Origin: Callorhinus ursinus
Taxonomy: Eukaryota; Chordata; Mammalia; Carnivora; Otariidae
Length of the DNA stretch: 64,000 nt
Assembly: GCF_003265705.1 (NCBI RefSeq)
Contig: NW_020312867.1
Span: 7,163,805 to 7,227,804, forward strand
Reading direction: 5' to 3'
In this document: piece by piece, positions 35,100 to 46,900 of the stretch
How positions within the stretch are numbered: the stretch's first letter is position 1
How the letters are laid out: the number at the start of each line of letters is the position of its first letter
The notes under the pieces: model-generated
What the model saw: only the letters and a program-made list of their open reading frames with translations
The model's database searches: none
Told to the model about the DNA's origin: nothing
Program-made: the position numbers and the translations under genes

Positions 35100-35545
35100 C
35101 CTCTCAATGTCCATTCTCCCCCCTTTTAAACAAAGAATCCCTGATTTTGAGCTGAAACATGACTATTCAGGATAAAATACATTTCCTACACCCCTTTGCA
35201 ATCAAATGTGGCAACGTGACTAAGCACTGGCCAATGAGATGTGATCAGAGACATGTGTGTATCTTCTGAGTGGCTGTGGCTGCCCCCCCCACCCCGCTTT
35301 TTGCTCCCTCCCACTTCCTGCTGGCTGGATTGTGGATGTGACTGTTACAGCTTGAGATGCGTACTGTACTGAGGATGGTGGAAGCACAAGATGGAAGGAG
35401 TCTACGTCCCTGCCATGCCAACTTGAGACTGCCTGCTTCTGGACTTCCTTTACAACGAAGGAGAAATATACTTCTATCTTATTTCCATCACTGCTATTTT
35501 GGGTTTCATTCCTTGCAAACAAACTTAGTGCCAATGCATATAACT
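35100..35545 (+). repeat. Unassigned ancient transposon copy A
   Basis: GGCCAATGAGATGTGATCAG, GAGGATGGTGGAAGCACAAG and ACTGCTATTTTGGGTTTCAT recur in old mammalian LTR-like elements; I cannot name the family. A related copy lies at 36500-36915. Confidence 0.4.
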
Positions 35546-35612
35546 ATGATTCCATTTATGTGAAAAATAGCAAACCTATATATATGTAGATCAAATGGAT
35601 GATTTTGACTTT

Positions 35613-35853
35613 GGTACAGAAATCCCCAAGATAATTTGCTTCAGCACTGAAGACATATTATCTTTTTTTTAGAGATTTTATTTATGTATTTGACAGAGAG
35701 AGAGCACAAGCAGACAAAGTGGCAGGCAGAGGGAGAAGGAGAAGCAGGCTTCCCGCTGAGCAGGGAGCCCAATGTGGGACTTGATCCCAGGACCCTGGGA
35801 TCATGACCTGAGCTGAAGGCAGACACTTAACTGACTGAGCCACTCAGGAGCCC
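35613..35853 (-). repeat. CAN SINE plus 52-bp flank, copy 2 (likely source)
   Basis: The SINE (35665-35853) has a clean target-site duplication, CTGAAGACATATTATCTT at 35647-35664 and 35854-35871. The left copy lies inside the flank shared with 29694-29745, so this locus is probably the original insertion. Confidence 0.8.
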
Positions 35854-36323
35854 CTGAAGACATATTATCTTACATAACAATAAGTCTAGAGGTGGAACAG
35901 CTTAATTCAGTGATGGATGATTCAGTGACTTGACTTCATCATCAAGTACTTGGGTCCTTCCCATCTTTCTAGCTTGTCATCCTCTGATTAGATCCTGTCA
36001 CAACTGGGAAATGTGGCTACAGGCCCTGGCATCACATTCATACACTTCAATGACCAGTATAAGGAAAAGGATGGTTTCTTCCTGCTGTAGCTCTGTTTGT
36101 TTATTTTCCAGCTCTTTTTTAAGAGCAATTTTTTTCTAGAACCTTCCAGCAAAACTTCCTTCACGTCTTATTGGCCATAGCTGGGTTGTAGGTCCATCTT
36201 TAAAACAATCTCTGGTTTAGTGCAATTGAGATTTATTTTTGATCCATTTGAAAAGAGAACAACCAAGTAAAATTGTGGCTTTCACGGTGTGGAAGAAAAG
36301 AAAAATGGCCAAATGGCTGCCAC

Positions 36324-36360
36324 TATATATATATGTGTGTATATATACATATATATATGC
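36324..36360. repeat. (TA/TG) AT-rich simple repeat
   Basis: Alternating TATATA and GTGTGTA. Confidence 0.85.
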
Positions 36361-36499
36361 TGAAAAATCCACAAGGATACCCCAAACTGCTCATGGTGGG
36401 AACCCCCAGGGGAGAGGAGGGGGACTGGGGGAGAAAGGAGTTCGGCAGCAAATCCTAAAGGTGCCTCTCCAACGACCTTCCCCACTTCTCCTTTGCTTA

Positions 36500-36915
36500 T
36501 AAAAGCCATTTTGTTAGGGCAACAAAGGGATGAACCGTGACTGGCCCAAGCCAGCTGTGGCAACCTCTTTCCACATAGTTGCTTTCTCAGCATCCCCTGC
36601 AGCTAGTGGTGGTCATGAGGATGCTGTTTGGCCAGGGAGATATGAAGGGAAACTGCTGGGAGAATGATTTCCCCTTCGATAAAAAGAAACCCTTTCTCTG
36701 ACCTTTCCCTTTCCACTCTTGCTTGGGATACTGGTGTGAAGATGTGATGCTTGGAGTTGTGGCAGCCATATGGCAACCATGAAGGATATGCTGAGAGAAT
36801 TATGGAGACGCAGACCCCGTGTCATGGAATTTTTAAGGCCTCTGGACATCTTGTTAGAAAATAACCTTATAAGGATTTCTGTCATGTGTAGCAGAGGGCA
36901 GCTTAACAGATAAAT
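36500..36915 (+). repeat. Unassigned ancient transposon copy B
   Basis: Shares the order GGCCAGGGAGATATGAAG, GATGTGATGCTTGGAG and GCAACCATGAAGGATATGC with the family at 35100-35545. Diverged. Confidence 0.4.
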
Positions 36916-38030
36916 GCATCTTTACTTTTTACCATATATTTTCTGTTGTTTTGATTTATTCTGATAATTAAGATGCATTATTTTTGTAACTCAAAGTTCA
37001 GTTTAAAAAATATACTACTTGGCATTGGGCACCTTTGGTATCCCAACAGGCTTGAAGAGGCACTCTTGAAAAGGAGGGGAGTAGGAGCTAAACAAAGGAA
37101 CAAGCTGTTCCTTATAATGAAGTATTAGCTTCATGGTCTGAGGGTTGACCTTGCAGACGGGGGGAATGGCTGGGAATACATTTCTCTATTTGGGTTTGAC
37201 CAGAGGTTACAAACTGTGGGCCTCTCGTCGGAATCTGGTTGGTGGACATGTTTTGCTTATCCTGTCCAGGGTTTCTTAAAAATTAAAATTAGCATTTAGT
37301 ATTTAAGAATTGGGATACTTCACATAAAATCTGGCTTGCTGGCTTTCTTGGAAAAACTGAAATATCAGGCAATGCTGGTTTCATTTCCAAACAGTAGTAA
37401 CTGGCAGCTTCAATCTGTTGCTCCCTTTACGCAAGGCAGGTGCTTCTGGTGGGCCGCAGATCTTGATGCTCCCTAATGTCTGCTTCTCCAGTCTATTTCA
37501 CTAGCTGACTCTGTGAGCATTTGTGTTAGTGACCCCTGGGCTTGGGGTTTAGGATTAATGCACACGTGCATGTGTGTGTACGTAAGATTTGACAACTGCT
37601 TTCTAGGCAACTGGCCATGTACGAGGTATCTATCATTCACACATACGGGCAGATCTTGAAGAAGGCCGGATTCAGAGTAAGCTGTTCTCTAGGCTGTTCT
37701 GTAGGACCGGAAGAGCTTAGAGCACCCTTGACTGCCCTGGTGCGTCACCTGGGGTCTTAATCCAGACTTCTGAAGATGCACTGCTAGGGGAGAGGGGTAA
37801 TTCTGAGGCAAGACCTCCATCTGTGGCTAAGGAGTAAGGTTTTCTGAAAGGTGGATGGAGATTTGCCCAGTGGGGTTCTGAAGAAGCTGGTGCTCCTGGA
37901 GAGAAGCACTAACCTGAGGAAGGGAGGCAAGGTCAGATTCTAGGAACAGCGTTCTACTGCCCCAAACATCCCAATAGAAGGGAAGCCCTTCAATTTAGGG
38001 TTTTCTCTATTTATTCATTAAAACAAGACC
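36915..38030. other. Intergenic stretch without recognised features
   Basis: Unique-looking sequence, no exon or repeat assigned. Confidence 0.45.
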
Positions 38031-38032
<2 letters not shown>

Positions 38033-38077
<45 letters not shown>

Positions 38078-38080
38078 TGT
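38033..38080 (+). repeat. (GT)n microsatellite
   Basis: About 20 GT units, directly upstream of an LTR remnant. Confidence 0.95.
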
Positions 38081-38115
38081 TGGGGGAGAATGCAGACCCA
38101 GCCACCACCTTGCCA

Positions 38116-38642
38116 CATCCCCCATTCTATCCTGCTGTGATAGGCAGAAAACCAGTTCCCCAAAATGTCCTTGTCCGAATCCCTGGAACCGGTGATTATG
38201 TTATGTTACATGGCAGTAGGGAATTAAGGTCACAGATGGGATTGTTTGCTCATCTGCTGACTTTAAACCAGGGAAACTATCCTGGATTATCCAGGTGGGC
38301 TGAATGTGATCACAAGGGCAGGGAGGGAGGCAGACGAGGGAGAACCAGAGAGATGGAAACAAGAGATGGACTTGGTCTGAAAGTTGTTGGCTTTGACGAT
38401 GGAGGGAGGGTCATGAGCCAAGGAAAGTGGTTGGCCTCTAGAAGCCGGGAAAGGCAAGGAAACAGATTCTCCTCTAGAGCCTCCAGAAAAGAATGCAGCC
38501 CTGCTGACATCTTGATTTTAGCCCAGTGAGACCCACGTTGGACTTCTACTATACAGAACTGTGAGGTGATAAGGTTGTGCTGTGTTAAGCTGCTACATTT
38601 GTGGTGATTTGTTACAGTAACAACAGGAAGGAAAGACACCAG
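38116..38642 (+). repeat. MLT1-type ERVL-MaLR LTR
   Basis: CAAAATGTCCTTGTCCGAAT, ATCCTGGATTATCCAGGTGG, GGCCTCTAGAAGCCGGGAAA and GACATCTTGATTTTAGCCCA match the MLT1 LTR over about 500 bp. No internal retroviral genes are present. A second LTR-like tail is at 38770-38890. Confidence 0.75.
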
Positions 38643-38968
38643 GCCACGGGTAGGTGTGATCCCGGCTCACTGTCAGCATCAACCTCCAGACTTGTGAGCT
38701 GACTCCAGTCACTCTAGTCTTCAAGTTTCCCAGCTGAGGCCCCAGAGAGGGGCTGTACCTGCTCTGCCCTGCCCGAATTCCTGACTCACAAAATCTAGAA
38801 GCATAATAAAATGATTGTTTTTATGCCACTAAGCTTTGGGGGTTGTTCGTTAGGCAGCATAGTAACAGGAACGGTGACTATCCTAGCCTTGAACTTGAAC
38901 CAGATGGAACTGGGGAAAATTGCATGCATTGCTGAACCCAGAGCTCCCATCCCATCATTAGTATTATT

Positions 38969-39168
38969 ATTTTTTAAAAAGATTTTATTTATTTATTTGA
39001 CAGAGAGAGACACAGCGAGAGAGGGAACACAAGCAGGGAGAGTGGGGGAGGGAGAAGCAGGCTTCCCGCTGAGCGGGGAGCCCGATGCGGGGCTTGATCC
39101 CCGGACTCTGGGATCATGACCTGAGCTGAAGGCTGACGCTTAATGACTGAGCCACCCAGGCGCCCCTT
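38969..39168 (-). repeat. CAN SINE
   Basis: Target-site duplication ATTAGTATTATT at 38957-38968 and 39169-39180. Confidence 0.92.
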
Positions 39169-39939
39169 ATTAGTATTATTTTTAACTGAACCCTGATCCG
39201 AACAGAAGGGAACACTACTGAAATTGAAACTGAACCTGTATATTTTTTCAAGCTGTTGAACTAGAATATTCAAATATTCTTGAGACAGAGACAGTCACGT
39301 GGAGAATTCTACCCTAACCCCTTCACTCTGTATATTTTGATTTGCCTAAAGCCACATGGTCGTGGCAGAACTGAGAGATTCTTAGTCTTTATAAAGCAGC
39401 CAGCTGTGATGCTCTTTACCCTCCTTCAGAGTACACATCCTTGTCAAAGTTTGCTGAATAAAGGGAGGCTTGAGCTGCCCCTAGGAGATGGGAATTTCCC
39501 ACCATCCAAGGACAAGCAGTGTCAGCCTGAAACTGATTACGTGGCAGGGGGTGGGGGGGTCCCTGAGTGGAAGCTTCGTGCCCTTTGGCTGAGAAACTGG
39601 AACTTTCCATCGAGGCCAGTGATCCTCAGTAATCAAGCAGCCTGGCTGGGGTGTGCTGGGTTCCAGGTGGCCTTCATCTCATCTGGATCAGGCCAACACA
39701 GGAGGGACTCTGAAGAGACTGGGGGCCCCTTGGGAGACATTCATCTTTCCAGAGCTTTATCATTTTTTCCATAACAGTACTCTCCCTTCAAGGTGGAAAG
39801 TCCCAGCTGGCGGCTGAGGATCCTCTCAATGTGTTTTTGTTTTCCACCCTGCCCCCAGTGCAGGCAGCGGGGTGCTGGGTGAAGTCCCCTTCTCTTTTAT
39901 ACCAGCCTGCTCCGGACTTGCTGTACTGACAGGGGGTGT

Positions 39940-40900
39940 AATGTAGCCCTTAACAAGCCACAGGACTAGACATCCCTGGTTTGAATCCTGGCTCTGCTAT
40001 TTGCTAATTGTGCAACCTCGGCAGGGGTTCTGGACCTTTATGAGTTACGGTTCTCCATCTGAAAACTGGCATGGTGATAATATGACCAGTCTTGAGGATT
40101 TAATATACAAAGAGCACTTAGAACAGCATCCAATACATAGTAAAAGTGATGTAATTGCTTGCTGTTATTACATGCCTTTGGACAATTCCTCTCCTTTCTC
40201 TGGGCCTCAGTTTCCCCAACTGTACAATGAAGAAAGCAGTTACAACCTGACCTGAGTGCAAATCCTGACAACCCTTTCTAGGACAGATTTCTCAGGTTTT
40301 CTTAGCCTCAATCTGTTAATCTGCTCATCTGCTAAATGGTACTTATTAAGTAGATGGGTGTGGTGATAATTAGATGAGAAAATGTGTACCAAGCATGTAG
40401 CCTGGGACCTGGCACATAGAAAGAGCTAGAACAGCAGTTTTGTTTTATTTTGTTTTGTTTTAATGGATGAGAAAGAACTTTCTTAACTATAATGGGCCAT
40501 GTCCCTGGGAGGAGTATTGTGGTTTTGTCACATGATTTCCCAGCTATGCCTTATCCACAGACTGCTAGAATCAGAGAGGTCAGGATTGGAGGGGCCATTT
40601 TACAGGTCCGTTAATCAATCCATTCAACAGATATTTACTGATCACCTACTGTGAGCCAGGCACTGTTGTAGGTGCTGGGGAGAGAGCAGCATCGAGGGCC
40701 CTACCTTCATGGGACTTTTATTCCTCTGCGGGAGATAGACAGTAAATGGGTGAGTCCATGAATAGATGATACAAGTTCCCATTCAATCCCTTTATTTTAC
40801 AGATGGGAAAACTGAGGCCTAAGAGGGGAAGAGATTTTCCTAAAGTCCTCCAGTGTCATAGCAGGGCAAAGACTTGCAAGCAAGTCTTCACAGTCCCAGA
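39940..40900. repeat. MIR cluster
   Basis: Plus copies at about 39940-40145 (GGTTTGAATCCTGGCTCTGC) and 40180-40435 (CTGGGCCTCAGTTTCCCC); a minus copy at about 40610-40900 (TACTGTGAGCCAGGCACTG). Confidence 0.7.
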
Positions 40901-41025
40901 ATATCCTACCCTTAACAAGGCCTGGTTTCCTCAAGGTCTTAAGATATGCTAGTAGGAACCAACATTTACTGAATCTTTCTAGACACAGGAACTGTTTTAA
41001 GTATTTTACACATCTTAAGTCATTT

Positions 41026-41199
41026 TTAAAAATAGATTTTATTTATTAGAGAGAAAGCGCATGGGGATGGTGAGAGGGAGAGGGAGAAGCAGACTCCCCA
41101 CTGAGCAGGGAGCCCAACTCGGGGCTAGATCACAGGTCCCTGAAATTATGACCTGAGCCGAAGGCAGACGCCTAACAGACTGAGCCACCCAGGTGCCCA
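41026..41199 (-). repeat. CAN SINE in a MIR
   Basis: Target-site duplication ACATCYTAAGTCATTT at 41010-41025 and 41200-41215. The surrounding MIR (about 40950-41300, minus) is split by it. Confidence 0.9.
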
Positions 41200-41299
41200 A
41201 CATCCTAAGTCATTTAATCCTCACATCAACCCTGAGGGAGGGAATTGCCATGAATCCTATCTTACAGATGAGGGAGCTAAGAAACAGAGAGAGGGAGCA

Positions 41300-42640
41300 T
41301 TGAACACAGACCCTCTGGTTCAGGACCCATGACCTACCTCAACCACTGCGTTGTCCTGCCATCCTGGCTGCATGCTCTTCCTTCCCCCTGACCCGGGTCT
41401 GTGCTCTTTCCTTCTTTCTTTCCTCCCCTTCCATTCCCAGTCCTGGTCTCAAGGACTTCTTCCACACTCTGAGTAGCCTGGGGTAAGCCCCCCCCCGCAG
41501 TTCTCAGTTTCCCCATTTGTGGACTTTGAGGATTGCACTGGATTATCCTCAGGGCCTTCCATGACCACCCTGATTTTCAGCCCCTTATCAGTTTGTAATC
41601 ATTTTATTCACTTGTTTTCTAGTCTGCTTTCCCCACCAGATGGGGGGGCTCCAGGGAGCAGCATCCTACTGCTTCTGTTCACTTCTATCTCCCTAGAGCC
41701 TGGCACTGTGCCCCGCACTTAGTAGGCCCTCAGTAAATACTTGTGGGTGAAGAAAGGAATGACAGCGATTACCTACAGTTTTCTCAAAGCCAGCTCCTGT
41801 GCTCTTTCCCTGGCCCCTCTTCCTTTCTCAGCCTGTGGGCCCCCCTCCTTCCTTCCCTCCCCTCTCACCTCCCAGGGCCAACTCAGGCCCTCCATCCGGC
41901 CTGCATTTTTCCGGGTTTGATATCATTTTTTCCACTCTCCGGCCGCTGCCGGCTGCCTCTGCCAACTTTCCACAACTATAGCCCCTCCCCCACGACCGCA
42001 GGCCAGAGCCAGCTTGGGGTGGGGGAAGACCCTCCTCCTCCTCCCTTCCCCAAGCTGGAGTTAGGATGGGGAAATAAGTGCTATCAGTGCCCTGCTGGCA
42101 AGATTGGGGGCTTGAAGAAGGAGGATATGGCTCATCTGCCCAAGCTCCGGTCTTCTTTGGCACTGTGTTCTTGGTGGCTGAAGCATGTGGGCAGGCAGCT
42201 GGTTGGGGGAAGGGGTGTCAGGCCTCAGGGACATGATGGTCCAAACCATTTGCATCTTATTCTCCTCTCAAAGTCGCGACACCCCTTTCCCCTTCAGCTG
42301 GAAACTCCTGACCTGATCCCTAAGGCCCGGCCCGAGCCCCACAGCTGGATGCCCCACTACCTCCTCCTTCCCGCACAGACAGAGGAGGAGGCTGGGCCCT
42401 GGGGTCTAGTCCTCACCCTCACTGGCTGGGTGACCCTGGGATGCTCACTTGCCCTCTATGGGCTTCAGTTTCCATATTCAGGAAAATGAATGAGATGGAT
42501 TAAATCGGGTATCTGTCTTAGGGATTAGTGGATGGAGTTTCATGGAGGCAAGCATCCCCCTCCACTTTAAATTGTAAGTAAACTTGTGTTTGAAAGTCCA
42601 TTTCCCTGGGACTCTATAGCTTTTTGTCACATTCTCCAAG
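41300..42640. other. Pyrimidine-rich intergenic stretch with L2 end
   Basis: An L2 3' end (about 41595-41760, GCACTTAGTAGGCCCTCAGT) and a MIR (about 42400-42500). A 248-codon open frame at 41743-42489 has low-complexity, proline-rich content and no gene signature. Confidence 0.5.
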
Positions 42641-42722
42641 AGGATTGTGGACAGGGCACAGACTCTAGCCTGACAAGCCGGGGTTGGAATCCTGACTACT
42701 TCACTTATAGTAGCTGTATGAT

Positions 42723-42921
42723 TTTTTTTTAAAGAGTTTATTTATTTATTTGACAGAGAGAGAGACATAGCGAGAGCAGGAACACAAGCAGGGGGAGTGG
42801 GAGAGGGAGAAGCAGGCTTCCCGCAGAGCAGGGAGCCCGATGCGGGACTCGATCCCAGGATCCCGGGATCATGACCTGAGCTGAAGGCAGACGCTTAACG
42901 ACTGAGCCACCCAGGCGCCCG
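42723..42921 (-). repeat. CAN SINE in a MIR
   Basis: Target-site duplication GTAGCTRTATGAT at 42710-42722 and 42922-42934; splits a plus-strand MIR (about 42655-43020). Confidence 0.92.
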
Positions 42922-43259
42922 GTAGCTATATGATCTGGAGTATGAACCATCACCATCCTGTGCCTCTATTTTTCTAATAGAGGTATACAGGGTTTGTGAA
43001 GATTAATCACTAGTTGTGACAGCTTAAACCATAGCTCTTAACAAACAAAAGCTACTATATTGTGAGGATGAATGCTGAGATTCCTTCCAGATAAGACTTT
43101 ATGAATCTATAATCTGAAAAATGGGCTTATGAGAAAATAGGTCATCAATCACATTGAATTGTGGTTGTCTGTGCACCACTGGGTCTTCCCCAAAGACCGG
43201 CGCCAGGGGCCATGCCCAGTGGTTGGGAGAAGGCCTGAACACACAACTGGTCCAGCGAT

Positions 43260-43265
43260 TTTATT
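43260..43265 (-). terminator. REM1: REM1 poly(A) signal candidate 2
   Basis: A second AATAAA on the minus strand, within CTCAATAAAATCG and about 460 nt past the stop. Either or both may be used; the sequence alone does not decide. Confidence 0.55.
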
Positions 43266-43399
43266 GAGTGACCTTCGCCCAGGTCAGCAGGTTAACCCGG
43301 TCTGCAGCCAGTGTAGATGGGACGGTGGGAGGTGGAGACACCTGGCAGAGCCCAAAAGAAGAGGTCTGGGCATTCAGACTGGACACCCTTCTGGTCTGG

Positions 43400-43405
43400 T
43401 TTATT
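43400..43405 (-). terminator. REM1: REM1 poly(A) signal candidate 1
   Basis: AATAAA on the minus strand (TTTATT on plus), about 320 nt past the REM1 stop codon. Confidence 0.5.
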
Positions 43406-43721
43406 GTGGGGAGTTGCCAGAGCCCAAGGACCAGGAAGATTTTTACAAAAAGGCTCGTACCGCGTAAAAAACAAAACAAAACAAAACAAAAAACCCTACT
43501 CTGTGTGCAGCTTGAGGCTTCGGCCCCATAGTCTGTCCACTGCTTCCCCAGGTTGGAGGGGTCCCTGAAGCTGCGGCTCCGGGAGATGCTCTGGCCCTCG
43601 GGACAGCGGGCAGGCACGGCCCACCGTGCAGACTGGGCAACTACGTCGTGGCCCCTCGATGGCATCGGTGGAGCTCAGAATGCAGCCCAGTGTTCCGCCA
43701 GCCCTAGGGGGGCGGGCGGCT

Positions 43722-43993
43722 TCAGAGCACGGCCAGGTTGTGGCAGGACTTGGAGCGGGCCTTGAGTGCCCGACGGCGGGCGCTGCGGGCCGTCAGGCGG
43801 GCCAGGAAGTGACGGGCCCGCTGGCCGAGGCTTGCCCGCCTTCGTGGCGCGGCCAGCTCCGGGGCCGCGCTGTCTCGGCGGCGCAAGCGCAGTTGGCGCA
43901 CCACGCCCTCGAAGAGCTCGGCCACGTTGTGCTGCAGCGTGGCCGACGTCTCGATGAACTTGCAGTCAAACACCACCGCGCAGGCGCGGCCCT
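43722..43993 (-). CDS. REM1: REM1 terminal coding exon
   Basis: The 272-nt exon encodes (E)GRACAVVFDCKFIETSAT through the C-terminal KSCHNLAVL and TGA (stop at 43724-43722). It is very GC- and CpG-rich. Its Arg/Ala-rich stretch (LRLRRRDS, RRRASLGQRARHFLARLTAR) is the basic calmodulin/membrane-binding tail typical of the family. Acceptor CCCTCAG|AGG. Confidence 0.96.
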
Positions 43994-46900
43994 CTGAGGG
44001 GCGGGGTCAGGCAGGCCCGGTAGAGGGGGACATAAAGGTGGGAAGAGGTGTGTTGAGTCTCAAGCCAAGCGCTTTTTCTTTTGGTCCTATCTTGTGCTGA
44101 GTGCCAGGGGACTCTTAGGTAAATGAGACCTGGCTCTGCGGAGTTAGTTCACAGGCTAGTGACTGATACTGGTAGCAGAACGAGGCTGGGAAGACAGAGA
44201 GGCTGGGAAGGGGCTTGAATGCCAGGTAAGGGGTCTGAGCTGTGCATCAGGATTATCTGGGGGAGCTTGTTAAAATGCAAATTCCTGAGCCCACCAGCAA
44301 AAAATCTGATTCGGTAGGTTTGGGATGAGGTCTGTGAACCAGTGTTTTAACAAAATCTCCTCGGGATTATGTTGGGGAGTGTGGGGCTGTCTGCTCACAA
44401 AGCATATGGTCTTCCAACTTCAGGAAGCCACTGGGCTGGGAGACAGGGGCCTGGGTTCTAGCCCTTAGAGGCTGGTGACCCCGTGGAACTGGCTTACCCT
44501 CTCCGGCTCTCAGTTTCCATAATTTTTATATTTTGCCCGTGAGACGGGCCATTTTGAGATCTTTGTGGGTCCCACATGATATTATCAAATGTATTGAAAT
44601 ATTCCTTATCCCACTTTGAATACAAATTATATATAACTAAACGTTTTGGTTTGTAGTTGTCAGCTGCCACAATATCGTGTTTTGTGGATGATTCAAACTT
44701 TGTGAAATTTTAATTTGCAATTTTCTCACTGTGTTTCGGAGCTAATAGTTTCAGATCCCAGATGTAAGCCCTTGGAAAGCTTGTACGCACTGGGCCTGTG
44801 ATGCCCAGTGGATAAAGTGTCTCTGACTGAGGGCATGGGAGAGCCATAGTGGAATTTTTAAGCAAAGGAGTGACAAGGTCAGATCTGGTTTTGGAAAACT
44901 CTGCCAGCTGGTGAGGAGAACTGATTGAATAGGGAGAAGTACAGGGGCTGGCCCAGGCTAAGGTAGAGATGCCAGGATGGGGCAGAGGTTGTGGGCATAG
45001 GGGGAAGGGCAGGTGGGGTTAAGGGAGGTGGACCTGACAGGATTTGGGGGCTGGTTTGGGGGAGTGGGAGAGGAAACGAGAATAGTTCCTAGCTTTCAGG
45101 CTTAGGCATGTAGGTGCGCGATGAGGGCGGGGTGGGGTGACAGTCCCTGAGATGGAGAGCACTGGAGGAGGAGCAGTGACAGCAGGTTGAGAGGAAGCTG
45201 GAGGAGGAGGGGGGAGTAGAGAGCGCTCACCTTCCACGGAGACTTCCCGGCAGCGTGCCAGGTCGGCCTTGTTGCCCACCAGGATGATGGGCACGTGGTC
45301 CGCCTGATGCGTGCGCCGCAGCTGAATGCGGAGCTCAGAGGCACTCTCGAAGCTGCCTCTGTCCGCGATGGAGTACACAATGACATAGGCGCTGCCCACC
45401 TGCAGGCACGACTCTTGGCTCCAGCTTTCATCCTGCAACAGAGCGACCCCAGGCCCGTTCCCCAAGGGTACCTACCTCTCAGCCAGAGGGCCCTGGCTGA
45501 GAAAGGTAGGGCTGGGATGGTCTGAAGGGTGGGCTGGAGCTGAGGCTTATACTTTGGACAGGTTTGGGGGACCAATTCTGCCATTATTCTGTGTCACCTT
45601 GGGTAAGCCACCAGTCCTCCCCGAGCCTTAGTTTCTCTATGTGAAAAACTGGGCTAATAACACCTCACTACATTTTCTCATCCGTTGATTGCTTCTATAG
45701 GCCAGGCACTGGAGATGAAAGATTTCTTTGGTTCCCCCTCCTGCTAAGGAGGGTTCAGCTCTTTTGTCTGGTTTCTGAGGAGGGCTCAGTCTTGCCAGAC
45801 AGTTCTTGTGGCCTTCTGCAGTCCAATTAAGAGACAAAAATGGGGGCGGGGCGCCTGTGTGGTTCGGTGGGGTAAGCATCTGACTCTTGATTTCGGCTCA
45901 AGTCATGGTCTCAGCATTATGGGATCAAGCCCTGCATCGGGCTCCATGCTCAGTGTGGACTCTGCTTGAGATTCTCTCTCTCCCTTTCCCTCTGCCCCTC
46001 CCGCACTCACTATGTCTCTCTCTCTCTAAAGAAATAAATAAACAAAATCTTTTAAAAAGAGAGGCAAAAAGAAGGGAGAGAAGAGAGAAGGGAGCTGACT
46101 TCAAGGGGAGGCATTTTCCAGGCCAGCGTTGAAGAGAGAAGTGAAGGAGCAACTGTGGAGTGTAGGAGGTATAAGGGAAGCGGTGGAGAGGTGGGGCACT
46201 TTAAGAAGCAGAGTCTTTGCAAGTTGTTTGACAAGGAAGGGAAGAACTGGAGCAATTTTGATAGGCCATTTGGGTGGCAATCTTTTGTCAGGGACAGCAC
46301 GCTGAGACTGGACCATCTGGGTAACAACTTCACAAGTGTTTAGTAAGACACCATTCCTATCTTCCAAAAGCTCATGGTCTGGAAGGGATGCTATGGAAGT
46401 CGAGAGTTCTGATGCCCTGTCATAAGTACCATTAAGAGGCAGGAGCATGTGGCTGGAGGAGCCATGGGGGGTGAGGGGAGGAGGTCAGAAGAACTCAGCC
46501 AGGCAGAGTGCGGGGAGGGCTTAAGAGCGGACTGGCGAGTGGGGTTTGAGAGGATGAACAGGAGCGGAGAGTAGGCCAGGGGGAGGAAATACCCAGTGTG
46601 GTGGAGGCACTGTTTTTGAGAGGGGAAGAAGCCAGAAGAATTTCCTGTTTTTTTTTTTTTTTAAGATTTTATTTATTTATTTGAGAGAGGGAGAGAGAGA
46701 GAAACAGCATGAGAGGGGAGAGGGTCAGAGGGAGAAGCAGGCTCCCCACTGAGCCGGGAGCCCGATGTGGGACTCGATCCCAGGACTCCGGGATCATGAC
46801 CTGAGCCTAAGGCAGTCGCTTAACCAACTGAGCCACCCAGGCGCCCCAGAAGAATTTTCTGATAACCCGATAAGATAGATGACTATGAAAGCATCAGATC

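Noticed and set aside
38035..38529. 164-codon frame beginning CVCVCV
   Set aside because: Starts in a (GT)n microsatellite and runs into an MLT1-type LTR.
41743..42489. 248-codon open frame on plus
   Set aside because: Low-complexity, proline/serine-rich pyrimidine tract overlapping an L2 and a MIR; no domain, no splice structure, no known homologue recognised.
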